DNA of 64,000 nt from Mesorhizobium loti R88b (GTDB taxonomy: Bacteria; Pseudomonadota; Alphaproteobacteria; Rhizobiales; Rhizobiaceae), in the NCBI RefSeq assembly GCF_013170845.1, contig NZ_CP033367.1, forward strand, positions 1,116,001-1,180,000, written 5' to 3'. This document shows, one piece after another, positions 49,922 through 59,190 of the stretch. Both the position numbers and the translations under genes were made by a program. The first letter of the stretch is position 1. Each line of letters starts with the position of its first letter. The notes beneath the pieces were generated by a model. That model was not told the origin of the DNA and did not search any database. It saw nothing but the letters and a program-made list of their open reading frames with translations.

Positions 49922-50425
49922 CTATTTGCACTTGGCAATCGACGTCAGCGCCGCGGAGATGCCTTTCAGCGAGAAGACGTAGTTCGTGGGGTTGCCGCGG
50001 CCGGACTTGGCGGACACCTTCATGTCGGTGCCGGTCTTCATGGCGGCGATCAGAACCGGTTCCTCGGCGGCATTCTCGACCCAGGCCGACTTGCCGCGCG
50101 TGAACATCGAGAAGGACTTCTTGTCGATGGTGACGGTGGCTTTGGAGCCTTCCTGGAAATTGTAGCCGGCAATGAACTGCGGCTCGTAGGACACCTGCTG
50201 GCCGGGCCGCTGGCTGACGAAGAAGAACATGTCGCCATGGTCGAGCGTCGGTGGCTGCTTGTCGGTCGGCACGGTGAGCACGTAGCAGACCTTGCCGCCC
50301 GATGCCTGGTAGCTGTAGGTGCCCCAGGCATTGTGCTGGCCGATCTTGGTCGCCTGCTGCGCCAGCGCCGGCGCTGCGAAGGCCACCAGGGCCAGGCTCG
50401 AGACTAGTGCTATCAATCCGCGCAT
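49922..50425 (-). CDS. Invasion-associated locus B (IalB) family protein
   Basis: 167 residues. Signal peptide about 1-22 (RGLIALVSSLALVAFAAPALAQ). Body: GTYSYQASGGKVCYVLTVPTDKQ, DMFFFVSQRPGQQVSYEPQFIAGYNFQEGSKATVTIDKKSFSMFTRG, MKVSAKSGRGNPTNYVFSLKGISAALTSI, the IalB family pattern. A periplasmic or outer-membrane-facing protein common in rhizobia; role unclear. GGGAAAA precedes ATG 50425. Confidence 0.87.
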   Translation of the reverse strand: MRGLIALVSSLALVAFAAPALAQQATKIGQHNAWGTYSYQASGGKVCYVLTVPTDKQPPTLDHGDMFFFVSQRPGQQVSYEPQFIAGYNFQEGSKATVTIDKKSFSMFTRGKSAWVENAAEEPVLIAAMKTGTDMKVSAKSGRGNPTNYVFSLKGISAALTSIAKCK

Positions 50426-50700
50426 CGTTTTTCCCGTATTCCAAATGGTGCGGAGGCCGGCCGGCGTGGCGTCCTGCCTTCGCTTCATTTTGATTTAATC
50501 TGGGTTACCAAACGGTGAATTTCCCTCAACAAAAGGACGTTCACCGCAGGAAACCGCCACCATTCCCGCACCGCCGCCTTGTCAGCGGCCGGCGCGACGT
50601 CCCTTCGGCGACTTGGAGGCCACGAAAGCGGCAAGAGTTTGACTTTTTGGCCGGGCCTCGGAACGCCGGTATCCAGAGGGTATGTGCCGGATGGAGACGC

Positions 50701-51063
50701 TCAGCCCTTGTCGGCGATGGCGTCCTTGGCGGCCTGGCGATGCGCCGGCGTGATATGGGCGCTGACAGCGGTGATCGCGGCGGTCAGCACGGCGATGTCG
50801 TCGGTGAAGCCGATCCCGAAGATGAAGTCGGGGATGAGGTCGAAGGGCAGGACAAAATAGCCGAGCGCGGCCACCAATATGGCCTTGGCGCGCAGCGGCG
50901 TGTTCTTGTCCATGGCGCAGTAATAGGCAGCGACGACTTCTTCCATGAACGGAATCTGCCGCGCGGCCTTCTTGGCCGTGCGCCAGAATTTCTCGCGCAC
51001 TTCGCCTTCGCCGCCGAGCTTGTCGCCAAAGCCGAAGAAATCAAAACCGGGTTGTTGCGCCAT
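50701..51063 (-). CDS. YkvA family (DUF1232) membrane protein
   Basis: 120 residues. The DUF1232 signature is AKAILVAALGYFVLPFDLIPDFIFGIGFTDDIAVLTAAITAV, with hydrophobic helices and preceding VVAAYYCAMDKNTP. Function unknown. ATG 51063 (MAQQPGFDFFGFGDK) follows CGAGGAGA. Confidence 0.88.
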   Translation of the reverse strand: MAQQPGFDFFGFGDKLGGEGEVREKFWRTAKKAARQIPFMEEVVAAYYCAMDKNTPLRAKAILVAALGYFVLPFDLIPDFIFGIGFTDDIAVLTAAITAVSAHITPAHRQAAKDAIADKG

Positions 51064-51202
51064 CAATATCTCCTCGCGGGTCTCATGCGCATTGTGGCGC
51101 ACGCTCGCGAGGGAAAATGTGGTGAAAGGTGAGCCCGGCTGCAAGATGCGGACGCCCGATTTGGCGATTCCCCGCCTGCCCGTATGCAGGGACAGGTGGT
51201 GT

Positions 51203-51499
51203 TCAGCCGCCGAAGTAGCGGCTCATCTTCTTTGCCAGCGCGATGTCGAGCGCCGTGACGCCGCCGGCGTCGTGGGTGTTGAGCGTGACGTCCACGGTCT
51301 TGTAGACGTTTGACCAGTCGGGATGGTGGTCCATCTTCTCGGCTGCCAGCGCGACGCGGGTCATGAAGGCGAAGGCTTCGGAAAAATTGTTGAAGACGAA
51401 GCTGCGCTTGATCGAGGCGCCGTCCGTGGCCAGCGACCAGCCTCCGAGTTCGGCAAGGGCAGCGGTGATTGCGTCCTTGCTGAGTTTTTCTCTCGTCAT
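51203..51499 (-). CDS. phhB: 4a-hydroxytetrahydrobiopterin dehydratase (PCD)
   Basis: 98 residues. The family signature is [41 protein letters not shown], with active-site HH and DW. It regenerates pterin cofactor after aromatic amino-acid hydroxylation. Start [10 protein letters not shown] at 51499; it is short, as usual. It is not linked here to a phenylalanine hydroxylase gene. Confidence 0.93.
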   Translation of the reverse strand: MTREKLSKDAITAALAELGGWSLATDGASIKRSFVFNNFSEAFAFMTRVALAAEKMDHHPDWSNVYKTVDVTLNTHDAGGVTALDIALAKKMSRYFGG

Positions 51500-51603
51500 G
51501 ATGATTTCCCGTGCTATCTCGAATTTGAGCCTCACCATAATGCAAGTTGCCGAAAAGTGCTTTGCGGTTTTGGGGGTCCAAATGCACAAACGGCGCATAT
51601 CGA

Positions 51604-52113
51604 ATGAGCATAAAGCCGATAAAATCCATACTCTTCGTCTGCCTCGGCAACATCTGCCGCTCGCCATTGGCCGAAGGGGTGTTTCGCACCGTCCTGGCGG
51701 AACGCGGGCGCGACATGCTGCTGGACTCTGCCGCGACCAGCGGCTGGGAGGTCGGCTCGGCCCCCGATCCTCGTTCGATCGCGATTGCCTTGCATCACGG
51801 CATCGACATTTCCGGGCAGCGGGCACGCAAGGTCACGCCGCAGGATTTCTCCCGCTTCGACCTGATCCTCGGCATGGATCGCTCGAATGTCGCCGATCTC
51901 AAGGCGCTGGGTACGGCTGCGCGGGACCGGGTGCGACTTTTCCTGGAATTCGCGCACGGGCAGGCGCGCGACGTGCCCGATCCATACTATGACGGCCCGG
52001 AGGCTTTTGCCGAGGTCTACCGCATGATCCGTGAGGCGTCGGAGGCGCTGGCGACAAGGCTGGCGGCGCGGGCGTCGTTGCCCGACAGTGACCAGGCTTC
52101 CTCGACAATGTAA
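51604..52113 (+). CDS. Low-molecular-weight protein tyrosine phosphatase
   Basis: 169 residues. The P-loop is [17 protein letters not shown] (Cys13, Arg19), with [10 protein letters not shown] and [17 protein letters not shown] containing the general-acid Asp. A cytosolic phosphatase. ATG 51604 begins the family form; upstream codons are unrelated. The last 97 nt overlap the 3' end of the convergent 2H ligase gene. Confidence 0.92.
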   Translation: MSIKPIKSILFVCLGNICRSPLAEGVFRTVLAERGRDMLLDSAATSGWEVGSAPDPRSIAIALHHGIDISGQRARKVTPQDFSRFDLILGMDRSNVADLKALGTAARDRVRLFLEFAHGQARDVPDPYYDGPEAFAEVYRMIREASEALATRLAARASLPDSDQASSTM

Positions 52114-52613
52114 GGCCCACCGCCGACCGAATCGCGCGACGACATCAAGACGAAGCGGCCGATGCGGAACGGCAGCGTCGAGAAATTGCCGCGCGCCGAC
52201 AGATATTGGGCGACATCCAGCGGGCTCGAATTGCGCAGTCTCGCAAGTGTGACATGCGGCATGAACTTGCGCGGATCGGCGGGAATGCCGAGCCGCTGGC
52301 AGATGCGGTCGATCTCGCCCTGAAGCGCGGCCAGATCGGGCGAGGTGGAAGCACCAGCCCACACCGCGTGCGGCTTTTTCTGGCCGAAAGCGCCGACGCC
52401 GGACAGGGTCAGCGAGAAGGACGGGCGGTGGACACGGTCGAGCGCGTTGGCGATCTCATCGGCTACGTGACCGGGAACATCGCCGATGAAGCGCAGCGTC
52501 ATATGGTAGTTTTCGACATCGATCCAGCGGGCTCCGGGCAGGCCGCCCCGGAGCAGGGACAGCGAAAGGGCGGCGTCACGCGGAATTTCGAGGGCGGTGA
52601 AAAGACGCGGCAT
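52017..52613 (-). CDS. 2'-5' RNA ligase / cyclic phosphodiesterase family protein (ThpR)
   Basis: 198 residues. Two HxTx motifs are seen, HMTLRFIGDV and HVTLARLRN, in a PRLFTALEIPRDAALSLSLLRGGLPGARWI fold. The family acts on 2'-5'-linked or cyclic phosphate RNA ends. ATG 52613 is chosen as the family start. It overlaps the convergent phosphatase gene by 97 nt. Confidence 0.9.
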   Translation of the reverse strand: MPRLFTALEIPRDAALSLSLLRGGLPGARWIDVENYHMTLRFIGDVPGHVADEIANALDRVHRPSFSLTLSGVGAFGQKKPHAVWAGASTSPDLAALQGEIDRICQRLGIPADPRKFMPHVTLARLRNSSPLDVAQYLSARGNFSTLPFRIGRFVLMSSRDSVGGGPYIVEEAWSLSGNDARAASLVASASDASRIMR

Positions 52614-52741
52614 GAAGAGCCTCCCTTCCTCGAATCGAACTGTCACCTATAGCGAATCATCGATGGTCGAACGGATCAAGAGGTTTATTGGTCACAGGCT
52701 TTGCTAAAAACTTCCCTAACGGAAAGCGGTTCCGGAAGACG

Positions 52742-53386
52742 TCACGACCCGCCCGGCACTGCCGCTATGGCCTTCTCGACGGTGGGCAGGATGCGTTCGA
52801 CCATCACGTCGACCCCGTGAGCGTTCGGATGCAGGCCATCCTCGAGCCGCAGGCCAGGCTGGCCGGCGACGCCGTCGAGGAAGAACGGATAGAGCGTGAC
52901 ATCGTATTTCTTCGCCAGGTCCGGAAAGATGGCGTCGAAGGCGGTCTGGTAGTCGGCGCCGAGATTGGGCGCGGCGCGCATGCCGGCCAGGAGCACGGCG
53001 ATCTTGCGCTGTTTCAGCCTGCCCAGCATCTCGTCCAGGTTCTTGCGGGTGATTTCAGGTGCGACGCCGCGCAGCATGTCGTTGGCGCCGAGTTCGAGGA
53101 TGACCAACTGGGTTCCGTCCGGCACCGACCAGTCGAGCCGCGCCAGGCCGCCGCTCGTGGTGTCGCCGGAAACACCGGCATTGGCAACGGTCACATCATG
53201 GCCCTTGGCACGCAGCGCTGCCTGGAGCTTGTCGGTAAACCCCTCGCCACGCCCGAGGCCGAAGCCCGCCATCAGGCTGTCACCGAAGCCGACGATCTTG
53301 AAGGGCTCGGCCCGCGCTGACGAAATGGCGCCGCAAACGGCGAGGAAAAGGATCAAGCCTGCGGCTATCTGGCGTTTGAAAGACAT
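52742..53386 (-). CDS. tesA: Arylesterase / lysophospholipase (SGNH hydrolase, TesA-like)
   Basis: 214 residues. Signal peptide about 1-27 (AAGLILFLAVCGAISSARA). Catalytic blocks are FGDSLMAGFGLG (Ser), VILELGANDMLRG and DGLHPNAHG (Asp, His). A periplasmic esterase. ATG 53386 (MSFKRQIAAG). It is divergent from the ybbA/ybbP-like genes, the same grouping as E. coli tesA-ybbA-ybbP. Confidence 0.9.
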   Translation of the reverse strand: MSFKRQIAAGLILFLAVCGAISSARAEPFKIVGFGDSLMAGFGLGRGEGFTDKLQAALRAKGHDVTVANAGVSGDTTSGGLARLDWSVPDGTQLVILELGANDMLRGVAPEITRKNLDEMLGRLKQRKIAVLLAGMRAAPNLGADYQTAFDAIFPDLAKKYDVTLYPFFLDGVAGQPGLRLEDGLHPNAHGVDVMVERILPTVEKAIAAVPGGS

Positions 53387-53461
53387 GCGGCAGGCCCCAT
53401 ATGACAGAAATTCTCTTCGGCTTCCGGCAAGCAAAGCCTTCACGCTCCCATATAGGACACT

Positions 53462-54163
53462 TTGATTTTGACAGAAGCCGTCATCGCGCTGAAAGACGTA
53501 TCCCTGACGCTCGGCGAGGGCGCTTCATCAGTCCATGTGCTGAAGGGCGTCAGCCTCGAAGTGGCGCGCGGCGAGGCGACCGGCATCGTCGGCCCTTCTG
53601 GTTCCGGCAAGTCGACCCTTCTGATGGTTCTGGCAGGCCTGGAAAGGGTCGATTCGGGTACGGTACGAATCGCCGGCGAGCTGCTCAACGGCAAAAGCGA
53701 GGACCAGATTGCTTCGTTTCGTGGCCGAAACATTGGCATTGTGTTCCAGTCCTTCCACCTCATTCCCAATATGACGGCGCTCGAAAATGTCGCGGTGCCG
53801 CTGGAGCTGGCCGGCCACGCCGATCCGTTTTCGGTGGCGGCGCGCGAGCTGGCGGCTGTCGGCCTGAGTGACCGCGTCACCCATTATCCCGGCGAACTCT
53901 CGGGCGGCGAACAGCAGCGCGTGGCGATCGCGCGGGCACTGGCGCCGTCGCCGCGCATCCTGATCGCCGACGAGCCGACCGGCAATCTCGACCAGGCGAC
54001 GGGGCGGCAGGTCGCCGACCTGCTGTTCGCCAAGGCGGCCGAACGCGGCATGACGCTGGTGCTGGTCACCCATGATCCCACGCTCGCGGCGCGCTGCTCG
54101 CGCCAAGTGTCGATGCGCTCGGGACAGATCGAGGCGCCGGCGACGCTCAAGGTCACCGCTTGA
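53462..54163 (+). CDS. ABC transporter ATP-binding protein, YbbA/LolD-like
   Basis: 233 residues. Walker A GPSGSGKSTLL, Q-loop IVFQSFHLIPNMTALENV, signature LSGGEQQRVAIARAL, Walker B ILIADEPTGNLD, H-loop LVLVTHDPTLA. It pairs with the permease, whose ATG overlaps this stop. There is no ATG; TTG 53462 after AGGA (4 nt) or TTG 53468 (10 nt) starts translation, both weak. Confidence 0.92.
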   Translation: MILTEAVIALKDVSLTLGEGASSVHVLKGVSLEVARGEATGIVGPSGSGKSTLLMVLAGLERVDSGTVRIAGELLNGKSEDQIASFRGRNIGIVFQSFHLIPNMTALENVAVPLELAGHADPFSVAARELAAVGLSDRVTHYPGELSGGEQQRVAIARALAPSPRILIADEPTGNLDQATGRQVADLLFAKAAERGMTLVLVTHDPTLAARCSRQVSMRSGQIEAPATLKVTA

Positions 54164-56712
54164 TGCCGCTGGCACAGACGTTGAAGCTTGCCGTCCGCTT
54201 CTCGTTGCGCGAGATGCGCGGCGGCCTGTCCGGGTTCCTGATCTTCCTCGCCTGCATCGCGCTTGGCGTCGCGGCGATCGGCGGCGTCAATTCGGTGGCG
54301 CGCTCGATCAGTGCCGGTGTCGCCGATCAAGGCCAGACGCTGCTTGGCGGCGATCTTCGCTTCGAGATAAACCAGCGCGACGCCAGCCAGGCCGAGCGCG
54401 GCTTTCTCGACGGGCTGGGCACCGTTTCGCGCACCGCCAGCATGCGTTCGATGGCGCGTCTTGCCGACGGGTCGGACCAGGCACTGGTCGAGGCCAAGGC
54501 GGTCGACGATGCCTATCCGCTCTATGGCGCGCTGGAAACCGAGCCGAAGCTGTCGAAGCAGGACCTGTTCGGCGAGCAATCCGGTGTTTTCGGCGCCGCC
54601 GCACCCGATCTGCTGTTCGAACGGCTGCATCTCAAGCTCGGCGACCGGCTGAAGCTCGGCACCGCCACCTTCGAACTGCGCGCCACGCTGGTCACCGAGC
54701 CTGATGCCGTGTCCGACGGTTTCGGTTTCGCGCCAAGGCTGATGATCTCGACCGAGGGCCTGGCCGCGACCGGGCTGATCCAGCCGGGCAGCCTGGTCGA
54801 AAATGCCTACAAGATCCGCTTGCCCGCCGACGCCGATGAGGCGCGGCTCAAGGCGATCCAGGATCAGGCCGCGAAAGATTTTCCGGAGGCCGGCTGGTCG
54901 ATCCGCACGCGCGACAATGCGGCACCGGCGCTGTCCTCCAACATCGAACGTTTCTCGCAGTTCCTAACGCTGGTCGGTCTGACGGCGCTGGTGGTCGGCG
55001 GCGTCGGCGTCGCCAATGCGGTGCGCGCCTATCTCGACGGCAAACGCGGCGTCATCGCCACCTTCAAGAGCTTAGGTGCTTCCGGCGGCTTCGTCTTTGC
55101 CGTCTATCTCGTGCAGATCCTGATCATTGCCGCGTTGGGCATCCTGCTCGGCCTCGTGCTCGGCGCGCTGATGCCGTTCGTGGCGAGTGCTGCGCTCCAG
55201 TCCGTCATTCCGGTGCCGGCGCAAGGTGGTTTCTATCCCGGCGCGCTCGGCATGGCGGCACTGTTTGGCCTGCTGGTGACGCTGGCCTTCGCGCTGCTGC
55301 CGCTCGGCCGCGCCCGCGACGTGCCGGCCACCGCGCTGTTTCGCGAGATGGGGCTGGAAGGCCGTGGCCAGCCGCGCCTCGTCTATGTCGCTTCGGCGCT
55401 CGGCATCGCGCTGATCCTGGCGGCGCTGGCGATCCTGTTTTCGGGCGACCAGCGCATCGCCTCGATCTTCGTCGGCGCCACCATCTTCGCCTTCCTGGTG
55501 TTGCGCCTGGTCGGGGCGCTGGTGCAGTGGGTCGCGAAAAAGAGCCCGCGCGTGCGCTTCGTGGCGCTCAGGCTCGCCGTTGGCAACATCCACCGGCCGG
55601 GCGCCCTGACGCCATCGGTGGTGCTGTCGCTGGGGCTCGGCCTGACGCTGCTGGTGACGCTGGCGCTGATCGACGGGAATCTGCGGCAGCAGATCTCCGG
55701 CAGCCTTCCGGAGCGGGCGCCGAACTTCTTCTTCGTCGACATCCAGAGCAGCGATGTCGATGCGTTCACCGCGCTGGTCGGCAAGGAGGCGCCACAGGGA
55801 ACCCTTGCCAAGGTGCCGATGCTGCGTGGCCGGGTGATGGCGCTGAACGGCGTCGATGTCGACAAGGTCAAGGTGCCGGCCGAAGGCGCCTGGGTGCTGA
55901 AAGGCGATCGCGGCCTGACCTATGACGCCAAACAACCGCAAAATGCGACCCTGACCGAAGGCAGCTGGTGGCAGGCTGATTATAGCGGCGAACCGCTGGT
56001 CTCGTTCTCGGCCCAGGAAGGCAAGCAGATCGGGCTGAAGCTTGGCGACACCGTCACCGTCAATGTGCTTGGCCGCAACGTGACGGCCAGGATCGCCAAT
56101 TTCCGGGAGGTCCAGTGGGAGACGATGGGCATCAATTTCGTCATGGTGTTCTCGCCCAACACATTCGCGGGCGCCCCGCATGGCTGGATGGCGACGCTGA
56201 CCGAGAAGACTGCCACCACGGCCGACGACGCCCGGATCCTCAATGCCGTCACGCGCGCCTTCCCGGCGGTGACGACGGTGCGGGTCAAGGATGCGCTCGA
56301 TGTCGTCAACCGGCTGGTCGGCCAACTCGGCACGGCGATCCGGGCCGCGGCCGGCGTGGCACTGATCGCTTCGGTGCTGGTGCTGGCCGGCGCGCTCGCG
56401 GCGGGAAATCGGGCGCGCATCCACGACGCCGTGGTGCTGAAGACGCTGGGCGCCACCAGGCGAACGCTGATCGCGGCATTCTCCCTGGAATACATATTGA
56501 TCGGACTGGCCACTGCCATCTTCGCACTGGCCGCCGGTGGCATCGCGGCCTGGTATATTGTCGCCCGCATCATGACGCTGCCATCGCATTTCATGCCCGA
56601 AGTGGCGGTGGCGACCATCGTGTTTTCGCTGGTCATCACGGTCGGCATCGGCCTTGCCGGCACTTGGCGGGTGCTTGGTCAAAAGGCGGCACCGGTGCTG
56701 CGCGAGCTGTGA
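54163..56712 (+). CDS. ABC transporter permease, YbbP-like (FtsX superfamily)
   Basis: 849 residues. N-terminal membrane helix GFLIFLACIALGVAAIGG, a large periplasmic part, then FtsX blocks LTLVGLTALVVGGVGVANAVRAYLDGKRGVIATFKSLGASGG and AIRAAAGVALIASVLVLAGALAAGNRARIHDAVVLKTLGATRRTLIAAFSLEYILIGL. With YbbA it forms an MacB-type (type VII) complex of unknown substrate; no transport may be involved. ATG 54163. Confidence 0.92.
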   Translation: MPLAQTLKLAVRFSLREMRGGLSGFLIFLACIALGVAAIGGVNSVARSISAGVADQGQTLLGGDLRFEINQRDASQAERGFLDGLGTVSRTASMRSMARLADGSDQALVEAKAVDDAYPLYGALETEPKLSKQDLFGEQSGVFGAAAPDLLFERLHLKLGDRLKLGTATFELRATLVTEPDAVSDGFGFAPRLMISTEGLAATGLIQPGSLVENAYKIRLPADADEARLKAIQDQAAKDFPEAGWSIRTRDNAAPALSSNIERFSQFLTLVGLTALVVGGVGVANAVRAYLDGKRGVIATFKSLGASGGFVFAVYLVQILIIAALGILLGLVLGALMPFVASAALQSVIPVPAQGGFYPGALGMAALFGLLVTLAFALLPLGRARDVPATALFREMGLEGRGQPRLVYVASALGIALILAALAILFSGDQRIASIFVGATIFAFLVLRLVGALVQWVAKKSPRVRFVALRLAVGNIHRPGALTPSVVLSLGLGLTLLVTLALIDGNLRQQISGSLPERAPNFFFVDIQSSDVDAFTALVGKEAPQGTLAKVPMLRGRVMALNGVDVDKVKVPAEGAWVLKGDRGLTYDAKQPQNATLTEGSWWQADYSGEPLVSFSAQEGKQIGLKLGDTVTVNVLGRNVTARIANFREVQWETMGINFVMVFSPNTFAGAPHGWMATLTEKTATTADDARILNAVTRAFPAVTTVRVKDALDVVNRLVGQLGTAIRAAAGVALIASVLVLAGALAAGNRARIHDAVVLKTLGATRRTLIAAFSLEYILIGLATAIFALAAGGIAAWYIVARIMTLPSHFMPEVAVATIVFSLVITVGIGLAGTWRVLGQKAAPVLREL

Positions 56713-56940
56713 TTTCAGGGCCGGAGCGGCCATCCCGGATTAAATCTTGGTAAGGATGGGGTTCGGAAAGCCGGGGAATCGGCATTTCAGTCTCTCACGA
56801 ACCGTTACATCCGGTTACGGTCTTGTTCTTGACGCGAATAACCATCATATTTCGCCACAGGCATGCTGGAGTCCCGCCAGCGGCGCCTGGGTCCGTAAGA
56901 GGCCCGACACCGGACGGGACAGAAGCAATAGAGGATTCCA

Positions 56941-57714
56941 ATGGCTGATCCCATTCGCAATTATCAGACGTCGGCAGTGCCCGGCGTCCGCGCCGACATC
57001 GATCAGGGTCTGCGCGCCTATATGATCAAGGTCTACAATCTGATGGGGCTTGGCCTCCTTATCACCGGCCTTGTCGCCGTCGGCACGATCATGCTGGCTA
57101 CGACGAACGATCCGGCCTCGGCTATCGCGACGCTGTCCAGCGGCGAGATGCTGACCTCTTTCGGTGTCGCGATCTTCGCCTCGCCGTTGAAGTGGGTAGT
57201 TATCTTTGCCCCTCTCGCGCTCGTTTTCTTCATGCAGGCTCGCCTCCAGTCGATGAGCGTTTCGGCGGCTCAGACGACCTTCTGGATCTTTGCCGGTCTG
57301 ATTGGTCTGTCGCTGTCGTCGATCTTCCTGGTCTACACCACGGCAAGCATCTCGCAGACCTTCTTCGCTACCGCTGCCGGGTTCGGTGCGCTCTCGCTCT
57401 ATGGCTACACCACCAAGCGCGATCTTTCGGGACTTGGCTCGTTTTTGATGATGGGCTTGATTGGCTTGATCATCGCGTCGGTGATCAACCTCTTTTTGCA
57501 TTCTTCGGCGCTCACATTCGCTGTGTCGGCAGTCGGTGTACTCGTCTTTGCGGGCTTCACCGCCTACGACACACAGAGCATCAAGGAACTGTACTACGAG
57601 GGTGACGCTTCCGATGTCGCCGGCCGCAAGGCCATCATGGGCGCACTGAAGCTCTATCTCGACTTCATCAACCTGTTCACGTTCCTGCTGCAGCTCATGG
57701 GCGACCGCCGCTAA
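56941..57714 (+). CDS. Bax inhibitor-1 / YccA family membrane protein
   Basis: 257 residues and seven hydrophobic helices. It starts ADPIRNYQTSAVPGVRADIDQGLRAYMIKVYNLMGLGLLITGL and ends ALKLYLDFINLFTFLLQLMGDRR, with YDTQSIKELYYEGD. The fold gives a Ca2+-leak channel in the eukaryotic family; the bacterial role is uncertain. A strong terminator follows. Confidence 0.93.
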   Translation: MADPIRNYQTSAVPGVRADIDQGLRAYMIKVYNLMGLGLLITGLVAVGTIMLATTNDPASAIATLSSGEMLTSFGVAIFASPLKWVVIFAPLALVFFMQARLQSMSVSAAQTTFWIFAGLIGLSLSSIFLVYTTASISQTFFATAAGFGALSLYGYTTKRDLSGLGSFLMMGLIGLIIASVINLFLHSSALTFAVSAVGVLVFAGFTAYDTQSIKELYYEGDASDVAGRKAIMGALKLYLDFINLFTFLLQLMGDRR

Positions 57715-57757
57715 GGCCTGGTTCGCATCATGGTCTGACTGGACCATCAACTTCCGG

Positions 57758-57788
57758 AAGGGCGGCCCAACGGCCGCCCTTTTCTTTT
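57758..57788 (+). terminator. Intrinsic terminator after the BI-1 gene
   Basis: AAGGGCGGCC and GGCCGCCCTT pair around a short loop, followed by TTTTCTTTT, 43 nt after the stop. Confidence 0.85.
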
Positions 57789-57837
57789 GTGCCGGCCTTT
57801 GCTGTTATTGCGGGCAGATAGAAGGCTTGCATAAAGA

Positions 57838-58407
57838 ATGAGCAGTATTGTGATTCGGACGGCCAGCGCGGCCGACCTCGACACCATCACCGAAATCTAT
57901 GCCGACGCGGTCCAGCATGGCACGGCGAGCTATGAGCTGGAGGCGCCAAGCCGCGCCGAGATGGGCACGCGATTCGAGACGCTCACGGCCGGCGGCTTTC
58001 CCTATCTGGTGGCGGAAAAGGACGGTGCGGTGCTTGGCTATGCCTATGCCGGCGCCTTCCGGCCGCGTCCGGCCTATCGCTTCATCGTGGAGGATTCGGT
58101 CTATGTCGCGCCTGACGCCAAGGGCCAGGGCGTCGGCCTCAAGCTGATGCAGGCCTTGATCGCAGCGGCCGAGGCAGCGGGCTTTCGCCAGATCGTCGCG
58201 GTGATCGGCGAAGGCCATCCCGACAGCGCCTCGGTCAAGCTGCACGAAAAGCTCGGCTTTCGCCATTCGGGCCGGCTCGAAGGTTCCGGCTACAAGCACG
58301 GACGCTGGCTGGATACGGTGTTCATGCAGCTGTCGCTGAACGGCGGGGCGTCAGTTCCGCCCGATCCAGACTCATTGCCCGAGCAAAAATTTCTCAAGCA
58401 AAAATAA
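57838..58407 (+). CDS. GNAT acetyltransferase, phosphinothricin acetyltransferase-like
   Basis: 189 residues, IVIRTASAADLDTITEIYADAVQHGTASYELEAPS, acetyl-CoA motif VYVAPDAKGQGVGLKLMQALIAAAEAAGF, ending HGRWLDTVFMQLSLN. This is the Pat/Bar-YncA group, which acetylates phosphinothricin, methionine sulfoximine or related amines. The natural substrate is unknown. ATG 57838. Confidence 0.9.
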   Translation: MSSIVIRTASAADLDTITEIYADAVQHGTASYELEAPSRAEMGTRFETLTAGGFPYLVAEKDGAVLGYAYAGAFRPRPAYRFIVEDSVYVAPDAKGQGVGLKLMQALIAAAEAAGFRQIVAVIGEGHPDSASVKLHEKLGFRHSGRLEGSGYKHGRWLDTVFMQLSLNGGASVPPDPDSLPEQKFLKQK

Positions 58408-58417
58408 CAGGTTAAGC

Positions 58418-58798
58418 CTACACCAGCTTCAGCTTGCTGTCGAACACGCCAAGCACGCGGCCAAGCTCCTGGCCGCGCTTGAGAATGCGGCCGCCGGCGG
58501 CGATGACGGCGAAGGCGCCCTGCTTGCGCGCCAGTTTCGGATCCTTGACGATCTGGAACAGCGGCACTTCGCTGGCGCGGCGGAAGACGGAAAACACGGC
58601 CCTGTCGGTCAGATGATCGATGGCGTAATCGCGCCATTCATTGGCGGCGACCATGCGTCCGTAGAGCCTGAGGATCTGGTCCAGTTCGCGCCGTTCGAAG
58701 CGCACCGGCTGGTCGAGGCGTGCGCTGCGCGCCTCGTGCAGCGGGATCAATATTGCGGATGCGTCCCCATCCCCCATCCCGCCGCTGTCGTCAGTCAT
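58418..58798 (-). CDS. DUF2794 domain protein
   Basis: 126 residues. The conserved core is FERRELDQILRLYGRMVAANEWRDYAIDHLTDRAVFSVFRRASEVPLFQIVKDPKLARKQGAFAVIAAGGRILKRGQELG, the DUF2794 signature of alphaproteobacteria. Function unknown, likely cytosolic. ATG 58798 (MTDDSGGMGDG). A longer frame to 59065 is not supported. Confidence 0.88.
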   Translation of the reverse strand: MTDDSGGMGDGDASAILIPLHEARSARLDQPVRFERRELDQILRLYGRMVAANEWRDYAIDHLTDRAVFSVFRRASEVPLFQIVKDPKLARKQGAFAVIAAGGRILKRGQELGRVLGVFDSKLKLV

Positions 58799-59138
58799 GC
58801 CTCGATCCTTCAAAATGAATCTTTGCCAACCAAAGTTGGCCCCTTCGCGCTGCAATTGCAAGAGCCGGCGAAGCGGTGGCGGCGCCGCGCCGTTTTTGTG
58901 GCGTCCAGTCACTTTTGTAACGCGGCGTGTTGGAATTGGTGATGCTTCGCCACATTCTCGCCATTTTTTATCCGCGCTCATGCCCCAATGTCCGACGAAT
59001 TTACCGGCGTTGCCTGAGACGGTTCGGTCCGGCACCGGCTCGTAAACCCCAAGCCCCCCGCCCACGGGTCTGCGTCGGATCGAACCAACCTCGGTTTTTC
59101 CTGGGAAAAATCGGGTGCGACGATCCCAAAACTAAATG
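58799..59138 (+). ncRNA. Candidate small RNA or short transcript ahead of a strong terminator
   Basis: 340 bp between two divergent genes, with no ORF of normal codon use on the plus strand. A basic 65-residue frame ending at 59139 is doubtful. A strong plus-strand terminator follows at 59139-59172, which requires a plus transcript starting in this space. The promoter was not identified, so the 5' end is unknown. Confidence 0.25.
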
Positions 59139-59172
59139 ACCGACGTCAGAAGCAAGCTGACGTCGGTTTTTT
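59139..59172 (+). terminator. Strong intrinsic terminator without an obvious upstream gene
   Basis: CCGACGTCAG and CTGACGTCGG pair around AAGCAAG, followed by TTTTTT. On the minus strand there is no T-run, so it points rightward. No plus-strand gene of known type lies upstream of it. Confidence 0.85.
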
Positions 59173-59190
59173 CATGCCTGCCGTCCAGTT

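Noticed and set aside
55072..56733. Long minus-strand open frame of 553 codons
   Set aside because: It is the antisense shadow of the FtsX-type permease gene: GC-rich codon bias opens this frame, it has no domain, and it overlaps a clearly coding gene.
58927..59139. Basic 65-70-residue plus-strand ORF before the orphan terminator
   Set aside because: Arg/Pro/Cys-rich composition, weak start and no Shine-Dalgarno; it looks like chance reading of GC-rich DNA, so the region was treated as possibly non-coding RNA.
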